From a virus, in the IMG/VR virus record IMGVR_UViG_3300047323_000242, positions 1 to 20,429 of that record: a DNA stretch of 20,429 nt, one strand, 5' to 3'. The notes beneath the pieces are model-generated. The model ran no database searches and was not told the DNA's origin. It was given only the letters and a program-made list of their open reading frames with translations. Positions within the stretch are counted from its first letter, which is position 1, and each line of letters opens with the position of its first letter. This document shows positions 1 to 6,943 of the stretch, piece after piece. The translations under genes and the position numbers were made by a program.

Positions 1-209
1 AGGGAGCCGATCGCCATGCTGGCCAGGCCGGCAGTGATCGCGACGTCGCGCAGCGTGCCGCTGAAGGTGGTGGCCTTGTCGTTGAGCCGCTCGATCGAGA
101 CGACGCCCTGCCCGACGTTCTTCCGGAACTGCTCCACGCTCTCGCCCGCATGGATCATGCGGGAGGTAAAGGAGCCGTCTTCTAGTTCAAGCTCAACCCG
201 GATAGGCAT
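1..209 (-). CDS. Tape measure protein, N-terminal fragment (cut by window edge)
   Basis: The reading frame begins at an ATG at 209 and stays open to the window edge, giving about 69 residues that start MPIRVELELEDG. An amphipathic and then hydrophobic stretch (LRDVAITAGLASMAIGS) appears near residues 53-69, which is typical of the N-terminus of phage tape measure proteins. The position supports this strongly: it follows the tail assembly chaperone frameshift pair, exactly where siphophages place the tape measure gene. Its start overlaps the end of the frameshifted chaperone frame by 17 bases, so translation is probably coupled. A weak GGAG lies about 12 bases upstream. The tape measure sets tail length and is threaded in the tail tube. 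Only the N-terminus can be judged, so the call rests mainly on context. Confidence 0.75.
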   Translation of the reverse strand, partial: MPIRVELELEDGSFTSRMIHAGESVEQFRKNVGQGVVSIERLNDKATTFSGTLRDVAITAGLASMAIGS

Positions 210-872
210 TGTTCGTCAAATCTCCGATAGCATCGAGCGCATGCAGCGCCTTGCGATCGAGCTTGGTCGGTGCCGTCTCCTCAAATTCGATGATTGTGCC
301 CATCTGCTTGCGCAGACCTTCCATCAAGTCCGAGACCCCTTCCGAGGACTGGGACTGGATCTGGACCAGGGCGTTGCGCTGGTCGCGCTCTGCCGAGATC
401 CGGTCGATGTTGCGGTGGAGCATCCAGAAGGTCTGCATCGCGAGCTCGCGAACCTCCCTGACACTCAACCCGTAAAAGGCGACGACGCGACTGAAGGCGA
501 AGCCCCAGTCGAAGGCCTTGACTACGCCGCCGCCTTCGGAGGGTTTTCGCCGGCTTCCTTGCTCACGTCGTTCTCGCCCGAATTGTCGCGCGCGAAGTTG
601 AGAAGCGTGTTGAGCTGCGCCATCGTCAGATCGCCGAAGCGCCCCTTGGGCACGCTCGGAAACACCTGCTCGAGCATCTCGACGATCAGGCCCTTCTCGG
701 TCTCCTCGTCGAGGGCGCCGGTGCCGAGCTTCTTCATCGTCTTCATGTTCTTGACGAAGTTGTTGACCGTGACCGGGACGAGCGGGTGGTCCTGCTTGTC
801 GAGCTTGAGCACCACTTCCTTTTCGGGAACGATGGCGTCGAGATCGAGGACAATCTGGTTCGGGTTGGACAT
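193..872 (-). CDS. Tail assembly chaperone long form made by -1 frameshift (lambda gpGT-like)
   Basis: The upstream frame (start 872) carries the heptamer A AAC CCT at 546-540 read on the minus strand, with AAC and CCT in the zero frame. This is a canonical X XXY YYZ slippery site. Slipping back one base moves translation into a frame that stays open to a TGA at 195-193 and adds about 115 residues, which start SEGGGVVKAFDWGFAF and are rich in regular helix-forming sequence. The predicted fusion is about 226 residues. A 7-bp stem (538-532 with 516-510) lies just downstream of the slip site and could stimulate shifting, although it is unusually close. In lambda-like phages the short and long chaperones load the tape measure protein and tail tube subunits. 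Placement between the major tail protein and the tape measure fits exactly. The frameshift is inferred from sequence. Confidence 0.8.
522..872 (-). CDS. Tail assembly chaperone, short form (lambda gpG-like)
   Basis: The protein has 116 residues and starts MSNPNQIVLDLD. I chose the ATG at 872 because AGGA lies 5 bases upstream, and longer versions of the frame run into the terminator region. It is acidic and mostly helical, with no enzyme motif. A conserved-looking core (VNNFVKNMKTMKKLGTG, then FGDLTMAQLNTLLNFARDN) is like that of other siphophage tail chaperones. The gene follows the major tail protein, from which it is separated by an intrinsic terminator and one copy of the 18-bp palindrome. 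It ends in KAAA just after a slippery heptamer that creates the long form. It probably acts in the cytoplasm during tail assembly and is absent from the virion. Confidence 0.75.
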   Translation of the reverse strand: MSNPNQIVLDLDAIVPEKEVVLKLDKQDHPLVPVTVNNFVKNMKTMKKLGTGALDEETEKGLIVEMLEQVFPSVPKGRFGDLTMAQLNTLLNFARDNSGENDVSKEAGENPPKAAA

Positions 873-885
873 GCGATCCTGCTGG

Positions 886-921
886 CAAAAGAAAACTGAC
901 GGAGCGCGGGGCCCCGTCAGT
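886..921 (-). terminator. Intrinsic terminator between major tail protein and tail chaperone
   Basis: Read on the minus strand, an 8-bp GC-rich stem ACTGACGG/CCGTCAGT (921-914 with 902-895) is followed by TTTTCTTTT. This is a good rho-independent terminator. It lies downstream of the 968-1831 gene and of the palindrome at 945-962. It would limit read-through into the chaperone/tape measure genes, so those genes need read-through or a promoter close to their start. Confidence 0.75.
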
Positions 922-944
922 GATCTTTGGATCAATCCGATACG

Positions 945-962
945 TAAGTCAATACTGACTTA
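945..962. promoter_or_regulatory. 18-bp palindrome, copy 1 (operator-like)
   Basis: TAAGTCAATACTGACTTA consists of 7-bp arms TAAGTCA/TGACTTA around a 4-bp centre. It lies 5 bases downstream of the stop of the major tail protein gene and just before an intrinsic terminator. The flanking hexamers are poor as a promoter in the geometry seen at copies 3 and 5. This copy may therefore act as a binding site only. Confidence 0.8.
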
Positions 963-967
963 TTATA

Positions 968-1831
968 TTAGACCGCCGAACCGTCGCCGACGTAGAACAG
1001 ACGCTTGGTCACGCTGTCCGGATAGGCGTTGAAGTCGACCGGGAACAGGCGCTCCTGGTCGAGCTTGAACGAGAACTGCATCGCGCCGGGGGTGTTCGCC
1101 AGCGGAATGACGAAGTCGTCCGAGTGGTCTTCGTCGTCGTTCGCGATCGGATGCAAGACCAGGGTCTTGGCCGAGGCGAGCAGCGAGATGCCGATGCCGT
1201 TCGGGACGTCGACGCGGACCTTGGTCGCGTTGGCGCCGCCGGCCAGGGTCGCGCCGGACACGGTGCAGTTCGCCGGGGTCACGAAGGTCTTGGCGAGCGT
1301 GTAGGCGTTCGCCCAGGTGCCCACGGTGTCCGCGGTGATGGTCACGACGCCGGCATTGGCGCTGGCCGAGATGTTCACGACGCGGTCGTCGATCGAGGCA
1401 TTGATCGCGGCCGCAAGGGTCGCGGCGCAGATCGTGAAGGTCGCGCCGATCGCCATGTCGCTGCTGCTGACCGGCACCGTCTTATACGTGAAGTCCTTGC
1501 CGTTGACCGTGACCTTGTCGCCGTCGACCGGAACCGCGGTCAGAAGCGTGACCGTGCCGGTGGCCTTGGTGCCGCCGGTCGCAACCTTGGTCGCGCCGGG
1601 CATGATCTGCACCAGGTTGTCCAGGGTCGTTTCCGCCAGCGGAACCTTGGCCGAGCAGGTGCGGCCCATGATGTATTCGTTGATCTCGGACTGGCCGAAC
1701 TGGTCGACCATGACCTTCTTGGTCTGGGTGGCAACCGTGACTTCGACGCCGCCCTGGGTATAGCCCAGGTCAACGCCGCCGAAGATCACCGAGCACACGC
1801 CCAGCTTAACGTTTTGGGTATTCGACGGCAT
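968..1831 (-). CDS. Major tail (tube) protein with inserted surface domain
   Basis: The protein has 287 residues. I chose the ATG at 1831 (MPSNTQNVKLG), which has AAAGGA about 10 bases upstream. A TTG six codons earlier lies inside a hairpin and is unlikely. The ends (residues 1-100 and about 201-287) form a tail-tube-like beta domain, with GGVDLGYTQGGVEV near 18-31. Residues about 101-200 look like an insertion of the type common in phage structural proteins: GDKVTVNGKDFTYK, then AATLAAAINAS, then GVVTITADTVGT and ATLAGGA. Tube subunits stack into the tail shaft. The gene lies between the lysozyme and the tail chaperone, the usual place for the major tail protein in siphophages. It is flanked on both sides by copies of the 18-bp palindrome, so it may form its own transcription unit. 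Confidence 0.82.
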   Translation of the reverse strand: MPSNTQNVKLGVCSVIFGGVDLGYTQGGVEVTVATQTKKVMVDQFGQSEINEYIMGRTCSAKVPLAETTLDNLVQIMPGATKVATGGTKATGTVTLLTAVPVDGDKVTVNGKDFTYKTVPVSSSDMAIGATFTICAATLAAAINASIDDRVVNISASANAGVVTITADTVGTWANAYTLAKTFVTPANCTVSGATLAGGANATKVRVDVPNGIGISLLASAKTLVLHPIANDDEDHSDDFVIPLANTPGAMQFSFKLDQERLFPVDFNAYPDSVTKRLFYVGDGSAV

Positions 1832-1846
1832 GGATCCGATCCTTTG

Positions 1847-1892
1847 CAAAATGACCGCAGAAACTGATGGGCTCTATTCTACGGTCATTTTG
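1847..1892 (-). terminator. Inverted repeat upstream of major tail protein gene
   Basis: CAAAATGACCG (1847-1857) pairs with CGGTCATTTTG (1882-1892), and the stem extends to about 14 bp with one mismatch around an 18-base loop. It lies between the lysozyme stop plus palindrome copy 2 and the Shine-Dalgarno of the major tail gene. It could be a terminator or attenuator, or an mRNA structure protecting the tail transcript. The downstream T tract is short, so terminator activity is uncertain. Confidence 0.5.
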
Positions 1893-1901
1893 TTGCGCAT
1901 A

Positions 1902-1919
1902 CAAGTCAACACTGACTTA
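1902..1919. promoter_or_regulatory. 18-bp palindrome, copy 2 (operator-like)
   Basis: CAAGTCAACACTGACTTA matches the consensus with one arm mismatch. It lies 5 bases beyond the stop of the lysozyme gene and 10 bases before the inverted repeat at 1847-1892. This is the same order (stop, palindrome, hairpin, next gene) as at copy 1. Confidence 0.78.
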
Positions 1920-1924
1920 TATTA

Positions 1925-2557
1925 TTACGCAGCGAGCTGCGCCAGGCCCTTTTCGAACAACTGAGCCTCGACTTCGCGCCGCTTGACCAGGCCGTTGGTC
2001 CAGAGCCGTTTCATCGATCGCAGCTCGGCCGGGATCTTCTCCGGCTGGCCGGCCTCGAGGTGCTTGCGAATGGCCAGCATTTCCTTGCGGCGGTTCGAGC
2101 CGGGCGCGTCGATGAGCTGGGTGCCGCGGTTGAAGATCAGCGACCACAGCGAGCCGGCGCAGTAGGGGCCGAGCGCCTCGATGCCCGGATAGGTCTTCTC
2201 CAGCTTCTTCATCCAGTTCGGGATCTCGACCTGCTCGAATTCTGCGAGCGCGGCGTCCCAGGGCACGACGACGCTGGAGAGCAGGCCGGAGCGGACCAGC
2301 GTGTGGGCGCGCTCGCCCTTGAGGCCGACGGCCTGGTGAAGGACCGAGATTGCGGTTGCCGGCAGATACGGGCCCCAATCGTGCTCGAGATCGGCGTGGG
2401 TGGTGTAGCCGAGGTCGACGCCGATGCCGATCGTGGCGCCGGAATCGCCGGTCGGCCAGGTCGGCTTCTGATATTTGGCCTTGTAGAGCGCAACGGAGGA
2501 GACCTCCTGTTCGATCACCATGTTCTCGGCTTCAATGCAGATCAGATCGGACGCCAT
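1925..2557 (-). CDS. T4-type/pesticin-like lysozyme (muramidase)
   Basis: The protein has 210 residues. The ATG at 2557 follows AGGAAAAGAG. The N-terminal third carries a muramidase signature: a glutamate in QEVSS (E18), GDSGATIGIG (residues 37-46, including D38 and T42) and VDLG. The TIGIG segment matches the active-site strand of T4 lysozyme, whose catalytic triad is Glu-Asp-Thr. Later motifs (SLIFNRGTQL near 138-147, RRKEMLAIRKHL, and LRSMKRLW...GLVKRREVEAQLF) match the C-terminal half of pesticin-like lysozymes found in alphaproteobacterial proteins. It would cleave the glycan strand of peptidoglycan. No signal peptide or membrane segment is visible. Its place between the tail terminator and the tail tube suggests a virion-borne lysozyme or an endolysin in an unusual position. 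The catalytic residues are assigned by eye. Confidence 0.72.
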   Translation of the reverse strand: MASDLICIEAENMVIEQEVSSVALYKAKYQKPTWPTGDSGATIGIGVDLGYTTHADLEHDWGPYLPATAISVLHQAVGLKGERAHTLVRSGLLSSVVVPWDAALAEFEQVEIPNWMKKLEKTYPGIEALGPYCAGSLWSLIFNRGTQLIDAPGSNRRKEMLAIRKHLEAGQPEKIPAELRSMKRLWTNGLVKRREVEAQLFEKGLAQLAA

Positions 2558-2569
2558 TACTCTTTTCCT

Positions 2570-2971
2570 TTATCGGGGTTCAACGTAGGAGGTGACGAAA
2601 TTGAGCGACCACTCCAGGACGTTCGCCGGCGTCCAGGGGTAAACGATGGGCAATTGCGCCAGGCAGATGTAGTTGACCTGCATCTGAAGCTTGCCGTCGG
2701 CGTCGTTGAAGATCTGCTTGCCCATCTCCAGCGCCTTGCCGACCGCATCGGATTTCGTTTTGCCCTCGGCATGCGTTCCCGCGCGCACGATCGCCTGGAG
2801 GCGCGAACGGTAATAACCGGGCAGACCGGGATCGACCGGGGTGCCGGAGAGCGGATCTTTCAGCAGAATACCCTGCTTGACCTCGGCGGGCATCGAATGG
2901 ACGTAGATGTCTTCTCCGATCGTGCCGAGACCGGCGTCCTGAAGAAGCTGGGCGAGGATTTCGAGTTTCAT
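2570..2971 (-). CDS. Tail terminator / minor capsid-like tail completion protein
   Basis: The protein has 133 residues. The ATG at 2971 overlaps the stop of the upstream gene (ATGA arrangement), showing translational coupling. The fold suggested is that of phage tail terminators: an N-terminal helix (KLEILAQLLQDAGLG), an alpha/beta core (YYRSRLQAIVRAGTHAEGKTKSDAVGKALEMGKQIF) and a last strand pair (QVNYICLAQLPIVYPWT...LEWSLNFVTSYVEPR). The gene order gp10-like, this gene, (lysozyme), major tail protein is the usual one for the tail terminator, a ring protein that stops tube growth and docks the tail to the head. It is similar in style to the minor capsid protein family of Gram-positive phages, but the assignment is mainly positional. 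Confidence 0.6.
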   Translation of the reverse strand: MKLEILAQLLQDAGLGTIGEDIYVHSMPAEVKQGILLKDPLSGTPVDPGLPGYYRSRLQAIVRAGTHAEGKTKSDAVGKALEMGKQIFNDADGKLQMQVNYICLAQLPIVYPWTPANVLEWSLNFVTSYVEPR

Positions 2972-3417
2972 TTCAGCACCGCCAATTCGCGCAGGATGGC
3001 TTCGGTCATTTGCTTGATGATCTTGGGCATCTGGTCGTCGACCGCGCGCTCCAGGAACTTGCCGCCGACGTAGCGGCCGGGATTGGCCGCGCGCTTGGCG
3101 AGCGTGCCCTTGCCGGGGTTCATGCCCTCGTAGTTCTCGTGGATCAGCATGGCGTAGCGATCGACGTCGACGCCGCGCACCTCGCCGCCGACCACGATGT
3201 CGATCTTCAGCCGGCCACGGTCCTCGTAGGACTTCTCCTTGTGGATGGCGTCCTCGAGATTGTGTTTGTCGACCGGAGCGTTGAGCGCCGCTTCCTTGAC
3301 GATCTTGTCGGCGCCGCGATCCATGACCTTGCGGCCCTGCTTGGGCACGCGCCCGGCGAGCTCTTTCATCAGACCGGCGAGCTCGTCGCAGCCGTATACC
3401 TTCAACCCTGCTTTCAC
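2968..3417 (-). CDS. HK97 gp10-like tail completion protein
   Basis: The protein has 149 residues. It starts with GTG at 3417, and the GTGA overlaps the preceding stop, so it is coupled to the upstream gene with no separate Shine-Dalgarno. The layout is that of the HK97 gp10 family: an N-terminal amphipathic helix (ELAGLMKELAGRVPKQGRKVMDRGADKIVKEAA), the family-like APVDKHNLEDAI turn at about 47-58, a beta core (LKIDIVVGGEVRGVDVDRYAMLIHENYEG) and a C-terminal helix containing FLERAVDDQMPKI. Proteins of this family act at the head-tail joint or as tail completion factors. Its neighbours, a head-closure-like protein before and a tail terminator-like protein after, agree with that role. Confidence 0.78.
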   Translation of the reverse strand: MKAGLKVYGCDELAGLMKELAGRVPKQGRKVMDRGADKIVKEAALNAPVDKHNLEDAIHKEKSYEDRGRLKIDIVVGGEVRGVDVDRYAMLIHENYEGMNPGKGTLAKRAANPGRYVGGKFLERAVDDQMPKIIKQMTEAILRELAVLK

Positions 3418-3755
3418 GGCGCGATGTCGAAATCGACCTCCCTGTGGTCGAGGACGCCATGGACCGAAAAGCGCTGCTGCACCGCGATCACGCGCAGCGA
3501 CAGACCGGCGATCGTGAAGGTGTCGTCCTTGCCGATCACGACGTTGGCGGGAAACAGGATCTTGACGGTCGCGGTGGTTTCCTCCGCCGCGCCGCGGCTC
3601 GCCGACGAGTCAGCGCGCACCGGGGTCTTGGCGACCTGGTCCAGATTGTCGACGATGGCGCAGGGAACGGGGATAGCCGGATAGAAGGTCGCCTCGCCGT
3701 AGACATTGCGGCCGAGCCGGCGGGTGAGCATGCCCTTGGCGTTCGGGATGAACAT
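3414..3755 (-). CDS. Head-closure (stopper)-like connector protein
   Basis: The protein has 113 residues from an ATG at 3755 (MFIPNAKGML), overlapping the upstream stop by one base. It is a small beta-rich protein. The first half (GEATFYPAIPVPCAIVDNLD) and the second half (TVKILFPANVVIGKDDTFTIAGLSLRVIAVQQRF) fit the small beta-barrel fold of head-closure/stopper proteins such as SPP1 gp16. A probable loop rich in A, S, E and T at about 48-62 would be the flexible arm that gates the channel. The position between the 253-aa minor head protein and the gp10-like protein supports a neck role. No motif is diagnostic. Confidence 0.55.
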   Translation of the reverse strand: MFIPNAKGMLTRRLGRNVYGEATFYPAIPVPCAIVDNLDQVAKTPVRADSSASRGAAEETTATVKILFPANVVIGKDDTFTIAGLSLRVIAVQQRFSVHGVLDHREVDFDIAP

Positions 3756-4516
3756 CAGGCATACCTCGCCAGGATCGCGTTGGCGTTCGGGTGGAAGGTC
3801 TGGTCGCGAATGTCGGCGAGCGTCGGCAGCTCGGTGGTGTCGACCATGGAGATCTCGAGGCCATGCGTCGCCGCGGTCGGGTCGGTATGCCGGACGCGCG
3901 CGGTGTCGACGCCGGCGTCTGCCAGGGTCATGAGCACCACGTCGTTGTAGAGCGAGAGCAGATTGTGCCGCCAGATCGTGCGGACGTAGCCCTGAGCCGG
4001 CCATTTGGCGTATCTGCGATCGGTGAAGCCGAACTTGACGTCGGTGTTGATCGCGATCCGGTGCTGGATCAACGCGGTGCGCAGCGGCAGGCGCTGGGCG
4101 GCGGCTGCGAGCGTCACGCCCAAAATCGTCTGCTGAAGCGTCTTCTTCAGCGTCGCGATGTCGCGCTCGATCTGAATCGACAACTCGCTCGTGAGATGCG
4201 CGATAAACGCGCTGACGTGCTCGTCTACTGCGTCCGGGATCTCGTCGCTGTCTGTGACGCTCAATTCGCTGCGCGTCGCTGAGAGCGCTTGCTCTGCGAC
4301 GGCGATCATGGCGTCCTGGATCTCGATCGCCTCGGCGGCGAGATACCGGCGGGCCATGGCGTAGGCCTCGTCCGTGATCTCGCGCAGCAGCACCGGCGCG
4401 CCGAAGCGCGGGTCATCGAGCGCGCGGTTGTAGAGCGCCTTCCAGCCCTCGATGAGCATGGTGTAGCGGGTCGCCGCGGCCGCAGCCATCGTGGTCATGA
4501 GCTGGGTTGCGATCAT
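3755..4516 (-). CDS. Putative minor head / morphogenesis protein
   Basis: The protein has 253 residues. The ATG at 4516 overlaps the stop of the upstream gene (ATGA). The first two thirds are strongly helical (residues 1-140, including ITDEAYAMARRYLAAEAIEIQDAMIAVAEQAL and an alanine-rich stretch at 134-140). The C-terminal third (about 155-253) is mixed and ends DQTFHPNANAILARY. The FHPNA ending is reminiscent of the HPNCRC tail of MuF-type minor head proteins, but the usual cysteines are missing, so the relationship is only suggestive. It lies in a run of head-completion genes and is probably a virion component. I would not name it more precisely. Confidence 0.45.
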   Translation of the reverse strand: MIATQLMTTMAAAAATRYTMLIEGWKALYNRALDDPRFGAPVLLREITDEAYAMARRYLAAEAIEIQDAMIAVAEQALSATRSELSVTDSDEIPDAVDEHVSAFIAHLTSELSIQIERDIATLKKTLQQTILGVTLAAAAQRLPLRTALIQHRIAINTDVKFGFTDRRYAKWPAQGYVRTIWRHNLLSLYNDVVLMTLADAGVDTARVRHTDPTAATHGLEISMVDTTELPTLADIRDQTFHPNANAILARYA

Positions 4517-5304
4517 GAGCGGGTGACGCTGATCCGGGTGTTGAGGAACTGGGCCAGCGCATTCATGGCGTCGCGGCTCACGGCGTCGTCGAGCGGCCGC
4601 ACGCCGCTCTTGAACATCAGCGAGCTCTCGCCGATCTTCTCGGAGAACACCCCTGCCCGCCGGCGATCGGCCATCGGGTCGGAGTTGAGCAGCGCGTTGG
4701 CCTGGATCACCTGGGCGCGGTTGAGGGCGTCCTTGAAGTAGTCCGGATAGATGGTCCAGATGTCCGGGGTCATCAGCGGCCACATGCGCGGGGTCAGGTG
4801 CGACTGGTAGCGCGGCGCAATGCGGTTCTGAAGATCCAGGACTTCGGGCCAGGGAATGAAGAAGTTGAGCAGCGTGATTCGGCGGAATGCCTCGATCAGC
4901 GCCGTGGTCTGGTCATCCTTGGTGGCGCCCATCCACGCGATCAGGTTCGGGATGCTGCTGGACACGTAGAGCGCGTTGGCGCGGGTCTGGAAGGTGTTGA
5001 CCAGGAACTGGAGCTTCACGGTCGGCTGGACCGCAAAGATCTCCTCCTGGACGAACACCTCGCCGCCGGCGACCGTGATGAACAGCTCGATCGAATAGCC
5101 GCCAGGGGTCGAGATGAGCCCGTTCGGAATGGAAATGTCGGTCGAGGTCCCGGTCAGGGTCGCAATCGCCGTGAGCGGGACCACGTCCTCGCCCGCGCTA
5201 TCCTTGACGGCATAGGCAAGTGCGACCGGCGTGACCGGACTGCCGTCGTTGTCGAGGAAAGGAACCTCGACAACAGCATTCGTTCCGACCGGGAAGGTCT
5301 GCAT
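4513..5304 (-). CDS. Head-tail adaptor with N-terminal Ig-like domain
   Basis: The protein has 263 residues. The ATG at 5304 overlaps the preceding stop by one base. Residues 1-95 look like an immunoglobulin-type beta sandwich (VVEVPFLDNDGSPVTP, then AYAVKDSAG, then PGGYSIELFITVAGGE). Residues about 150-263 are helical and resemble phage head-tail adaptors that bind the portal ring: DYFKDALNRAQVIQANALL, then RRRAGVFSEKIGESSLMF, then DAMNALAQFLNTRI. The SEKIGESS stretch resembles the segment seen in adaptor proteins before a final helix. The two-domain arrangement is unusual, since most adaptors are about 100-170 residues. The Ig-like part may decorate the neck or contact the tail. Domain calls are by eye. 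Confidence 0.55.
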   Translation of the reverse strand: MQTFPVGTNAVVEVPFLDNDGSPVTPVALAYAVKDSAGEDVVPLTAIATLTGTSTDISIPNGLISTPGGYSIELFITVAGGEVFVQEEIFAVQPTVKLQFLVNTFQTRANALYVSSSIPNLIAWMGATKDDQTTALIEAFRRITLLNFFIPWPEVLDLQNRIAPRYQSHLTPRMWPLMTPDIWTIYPDYFKDALNRAQVIQANALLNSDPMADRRRAGVFSEKIGESSLMFKSGVRPLDDAVSRDAMNALAQFLNTRISVTRS

Positions 5305-5990
5305 CAGCCCTGCTCCCCTTCGCCGGGCAGCTCGTTCTTCGGCGGCTCGATCTTGACGTGGATCGGCTCGCCGTTGGCGCCAACGGCGTTCGGGGTCTCG
5401 TCAGTGACGAGCACGCGGGCCTTCGAGAGCATTTCGGCCTCTTCAGCCATGCGCGCGGCCATCGCCGCATCGAGGGCGGCGGCGCGCGAGGCGCGCTCGT
5501 CGTTCTCGCGTTGCGCCTTGGCCTGGATGAAGTTGTTCTGGGCCTTGACGACCAGGCTGATCAGGCCGGGGATCGAGCGGTGCTTGACGTTCCAGGGTGC
5601 AGCCAGCTTGCGCAGGCCATCGATACCCTCGAGATCGGCGACCGCGGTGAGCTGCTCCTCGGTGAAGAACTCGCGGGTCGGCGCCTTGCCGGCTTCCTGA
5701 CACACGGTCAGCATTTCGGCCGCCTTGGCCTCCTCGGTCTGGCGCTCCATGAGCGTGCCGACGGTCGCCTCGACCGAACGACGGCTCGCGATACGCGCGG
5801 CCGCCCCGCCCTGCCCCAGCTCGTCGCCGTCGGCATTGGAGATGGTCGCGGTCACAAGCGCGCAGATCCGGTCGGCGATGTTGCGCGGGATCGGCACCGT
5901 GGAGACACCGTTCAGGAACGGGTAGCCGACGTAATCGCCGGAGAAAGATTCCCAGCCGGACTGGGTGATGGTGACGCGAAAGAAGTCCAA
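5304..5990 (-). CDS. Conserved-looking structural/head protein of unknown function
   Basis: The protein has 228 residues and starts at an ATG at 5990. The N-terminal ~45 residues (VTITQSGWESFSGDYVGYPFLNGVSTVPIPRNIADRI) form a small beta module that I associate with virion proteins containing the phrase 'F-x-G-V-S'. A region at about 75-130 is helical, and residues about 145-192 form a charged, alanine-rich probable coiled coil. The C-terminus is proline- and glutamate-rich and likely disordered. There is no catalytic motif, signal peptide or membrane segment. It sits between glutaredoxin and the adaptor gene in the head-completion block, so a head or neck accessory role is likely but unproved. 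Confidence 0.5.
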   Translation of the reverse strand: MDFFRVTITQSGWESFSGDYVGYPFLNGVSTVPIPRNIADRICALVTATISNADGDELGQGGAAARIASRRSVEATVGTLMERQTEEAKAAEMLTVCQEAGKAPTREFFTEEQLTAVADLEGIDGLRKLAAPWNVKHRSIPGLISLVVKAQNNFIQAKAQRENDERASRAAALDAAMAARMAEEAEMLSKARVLVTDETPNAVGANGEPIHVKIEPPKNELPGEGEQG

Positions 5991-5992
5991 GA

Positions 5993-6253
5993 TTAGCCTC
6001 CGAAAAGGATCTGCTGAACGACCGGAAGGGCGTTCTTGAAGTGCTCGAAGCCGCCGATCCGGTGCGCTCCGATGAAGATTTGCGGGACGGTTTCGGGCTT
6101 ACGGCCAAGCCGGTCCTCGAGCTCCGCCTTGAGCACCAGGTTGCTGCCGAGGTCGTGGTAGACGAACGGCAGCTTGTGCTTCTGACAGAGAGCGACGGCC
6201 GCCGCGCAGAAGCGGCAGTCGTCGCGGCCGTAGATTTCGACCGTCTTGCTCAT
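5993..6253 (-). CDS. Glutaredoxin
   Basis: The protein has 86 residues, the normal size for a single-domain glutaredoxin. The ATG at 6253 overlaps the stop of the ParA-like gene (ATGA), so the two are co-translated. The active site is C13-R-F-C16 after the first strand and turn (VEIYGRDD). The cis-proline loop TVPQIFIG (P57) and the glycine pair in HRIGGFEHF complete the thioredoxin fold. It would reduce disulfides using glutathione. In phages this usually supports ribonucleotide reductase or keeps proteins reduced. No reductase gene is present here, and sitting inside the head operon is odd. Confidence 0.9.
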   Translation of the reverse strand: MSKTVEIYGRDDCRFCAAAVALCQKHKLPFVYHDLGSNLVLKAELEDRLGRKPETVPQIFIGAHRIGGFEHFKNALPVVQQILFGG

Positions 6254-6924
6254 TGGCCGAGCTTCAGGACCGAGAGCGCGCCAAGCACGCCCTTGAGCCA
6301 GTTGCCAACCTTGCCCTTGACGACGAAGGACGCGTATTCGCGCGCGATGTCGGCGAACGGCTTGGCCGCCTGCTCGACGTGCTCGGCCACGGTCTCGTCC
6401 AGCTTGGGCACGTTGATGACGGCTTCAGCCAGGCCGAGGGCCTTCTGGGCATCTTCGCTGTCCCAGCCGAAATAGGCGGTGTCGTTGATGTGGTTGGTGA
6501 CGATGAAGTAGCGCGAGCCCTTGATTGCGCCGGCGGTGTCCACGATCTCCTGAAACGAGGCGACCGAGGAGCCGAGGACATGCAGCACGATGACGTCGAG
6601 CTTGCCGTCGCGGACAGCCTCGAGCATGCCGATGTCACCGAGCAGCTTCAGTGTGGGCGAGAGCTGGCGCGCGGCCAGGTCGATCACCGTGACCTTCGAG
6701 CCGGTCAGATTGTCGAACACTGCCATCTGACCGTCGGACTTCTCGAGGTCGACGACCTGGGCATCGGGGAAGAAGCGCTTGAGATTGCCCTTGGGCGTCT
6801 CCGCGTCGAAGGCACGATATTCCAGACCCGAATTGCGGAGGTGATCGAGAACGATCCGGGTGACGGTGGTCTTGCCAACGCCGCCCTTATCGGCGCCGAC
6901 GATGACAACGGTGGGTTTTGACAT
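6250..6924 (-). CDS. ParA/MinD-like P-loop ATPase with deviant Walker A
   Basis: The protein has 224 residues. I chose the ATG at 6924 (MSKPTVVIVG) because a TTG six codons upstream lies inside a hairpin. The deviant Walker A KGGVGKTT lies at 13-20 with the two lysines (K13, K18) of the ParA/MinD/SIMIBI class. VTVIDLAARQL (about 73-83) is the probable switch II/Walker B region. The usual DxDPQ is replaced by FDAETPKGN at about 39-47, so the family is divergent and closer to plasmid StbB/TraL-like ATPases than to chromosomal ParA. It follows the major capsid gene and overlaps glutaredoxin. Possible roles are DNA partition (if the element is a phage-plasmid) or an ATP-driven positioning function in assembly. 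The biochemistry is secure, but the role is not. Confidence 0.75.
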   Translation of the reverse strand: MSKPTVVIVGADKGGVGKTTVTRIVLDHLRNSGLEYRAFDAETPKGNLKRFFPDAQVVDLEKSDGQMAVFDNLTGSKVTVIDLAARQLSPTLKLLGDIGMLEAVRDGKLDVIVLHVLGSSVASFQEIVDTAGAIKGSRYFIVTNHINDTAYFGWDSEDAQKALGLAEAVINVPKLDETVAEHVEQAAKPFADIAREYASFVVKGKVGNWLKGVLGALSVLKLGQ

Positions 6925-6943
6925 GGGTAATCCAGACAGCAAG

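Noticed and set aside
16-1032. A plus-strand open frame across the tail genes
   Set aside because: It overlaps the tape measure, chaperone and major tail genes on the other strand, and crosses the terminator and operator. It is a shadow frame.
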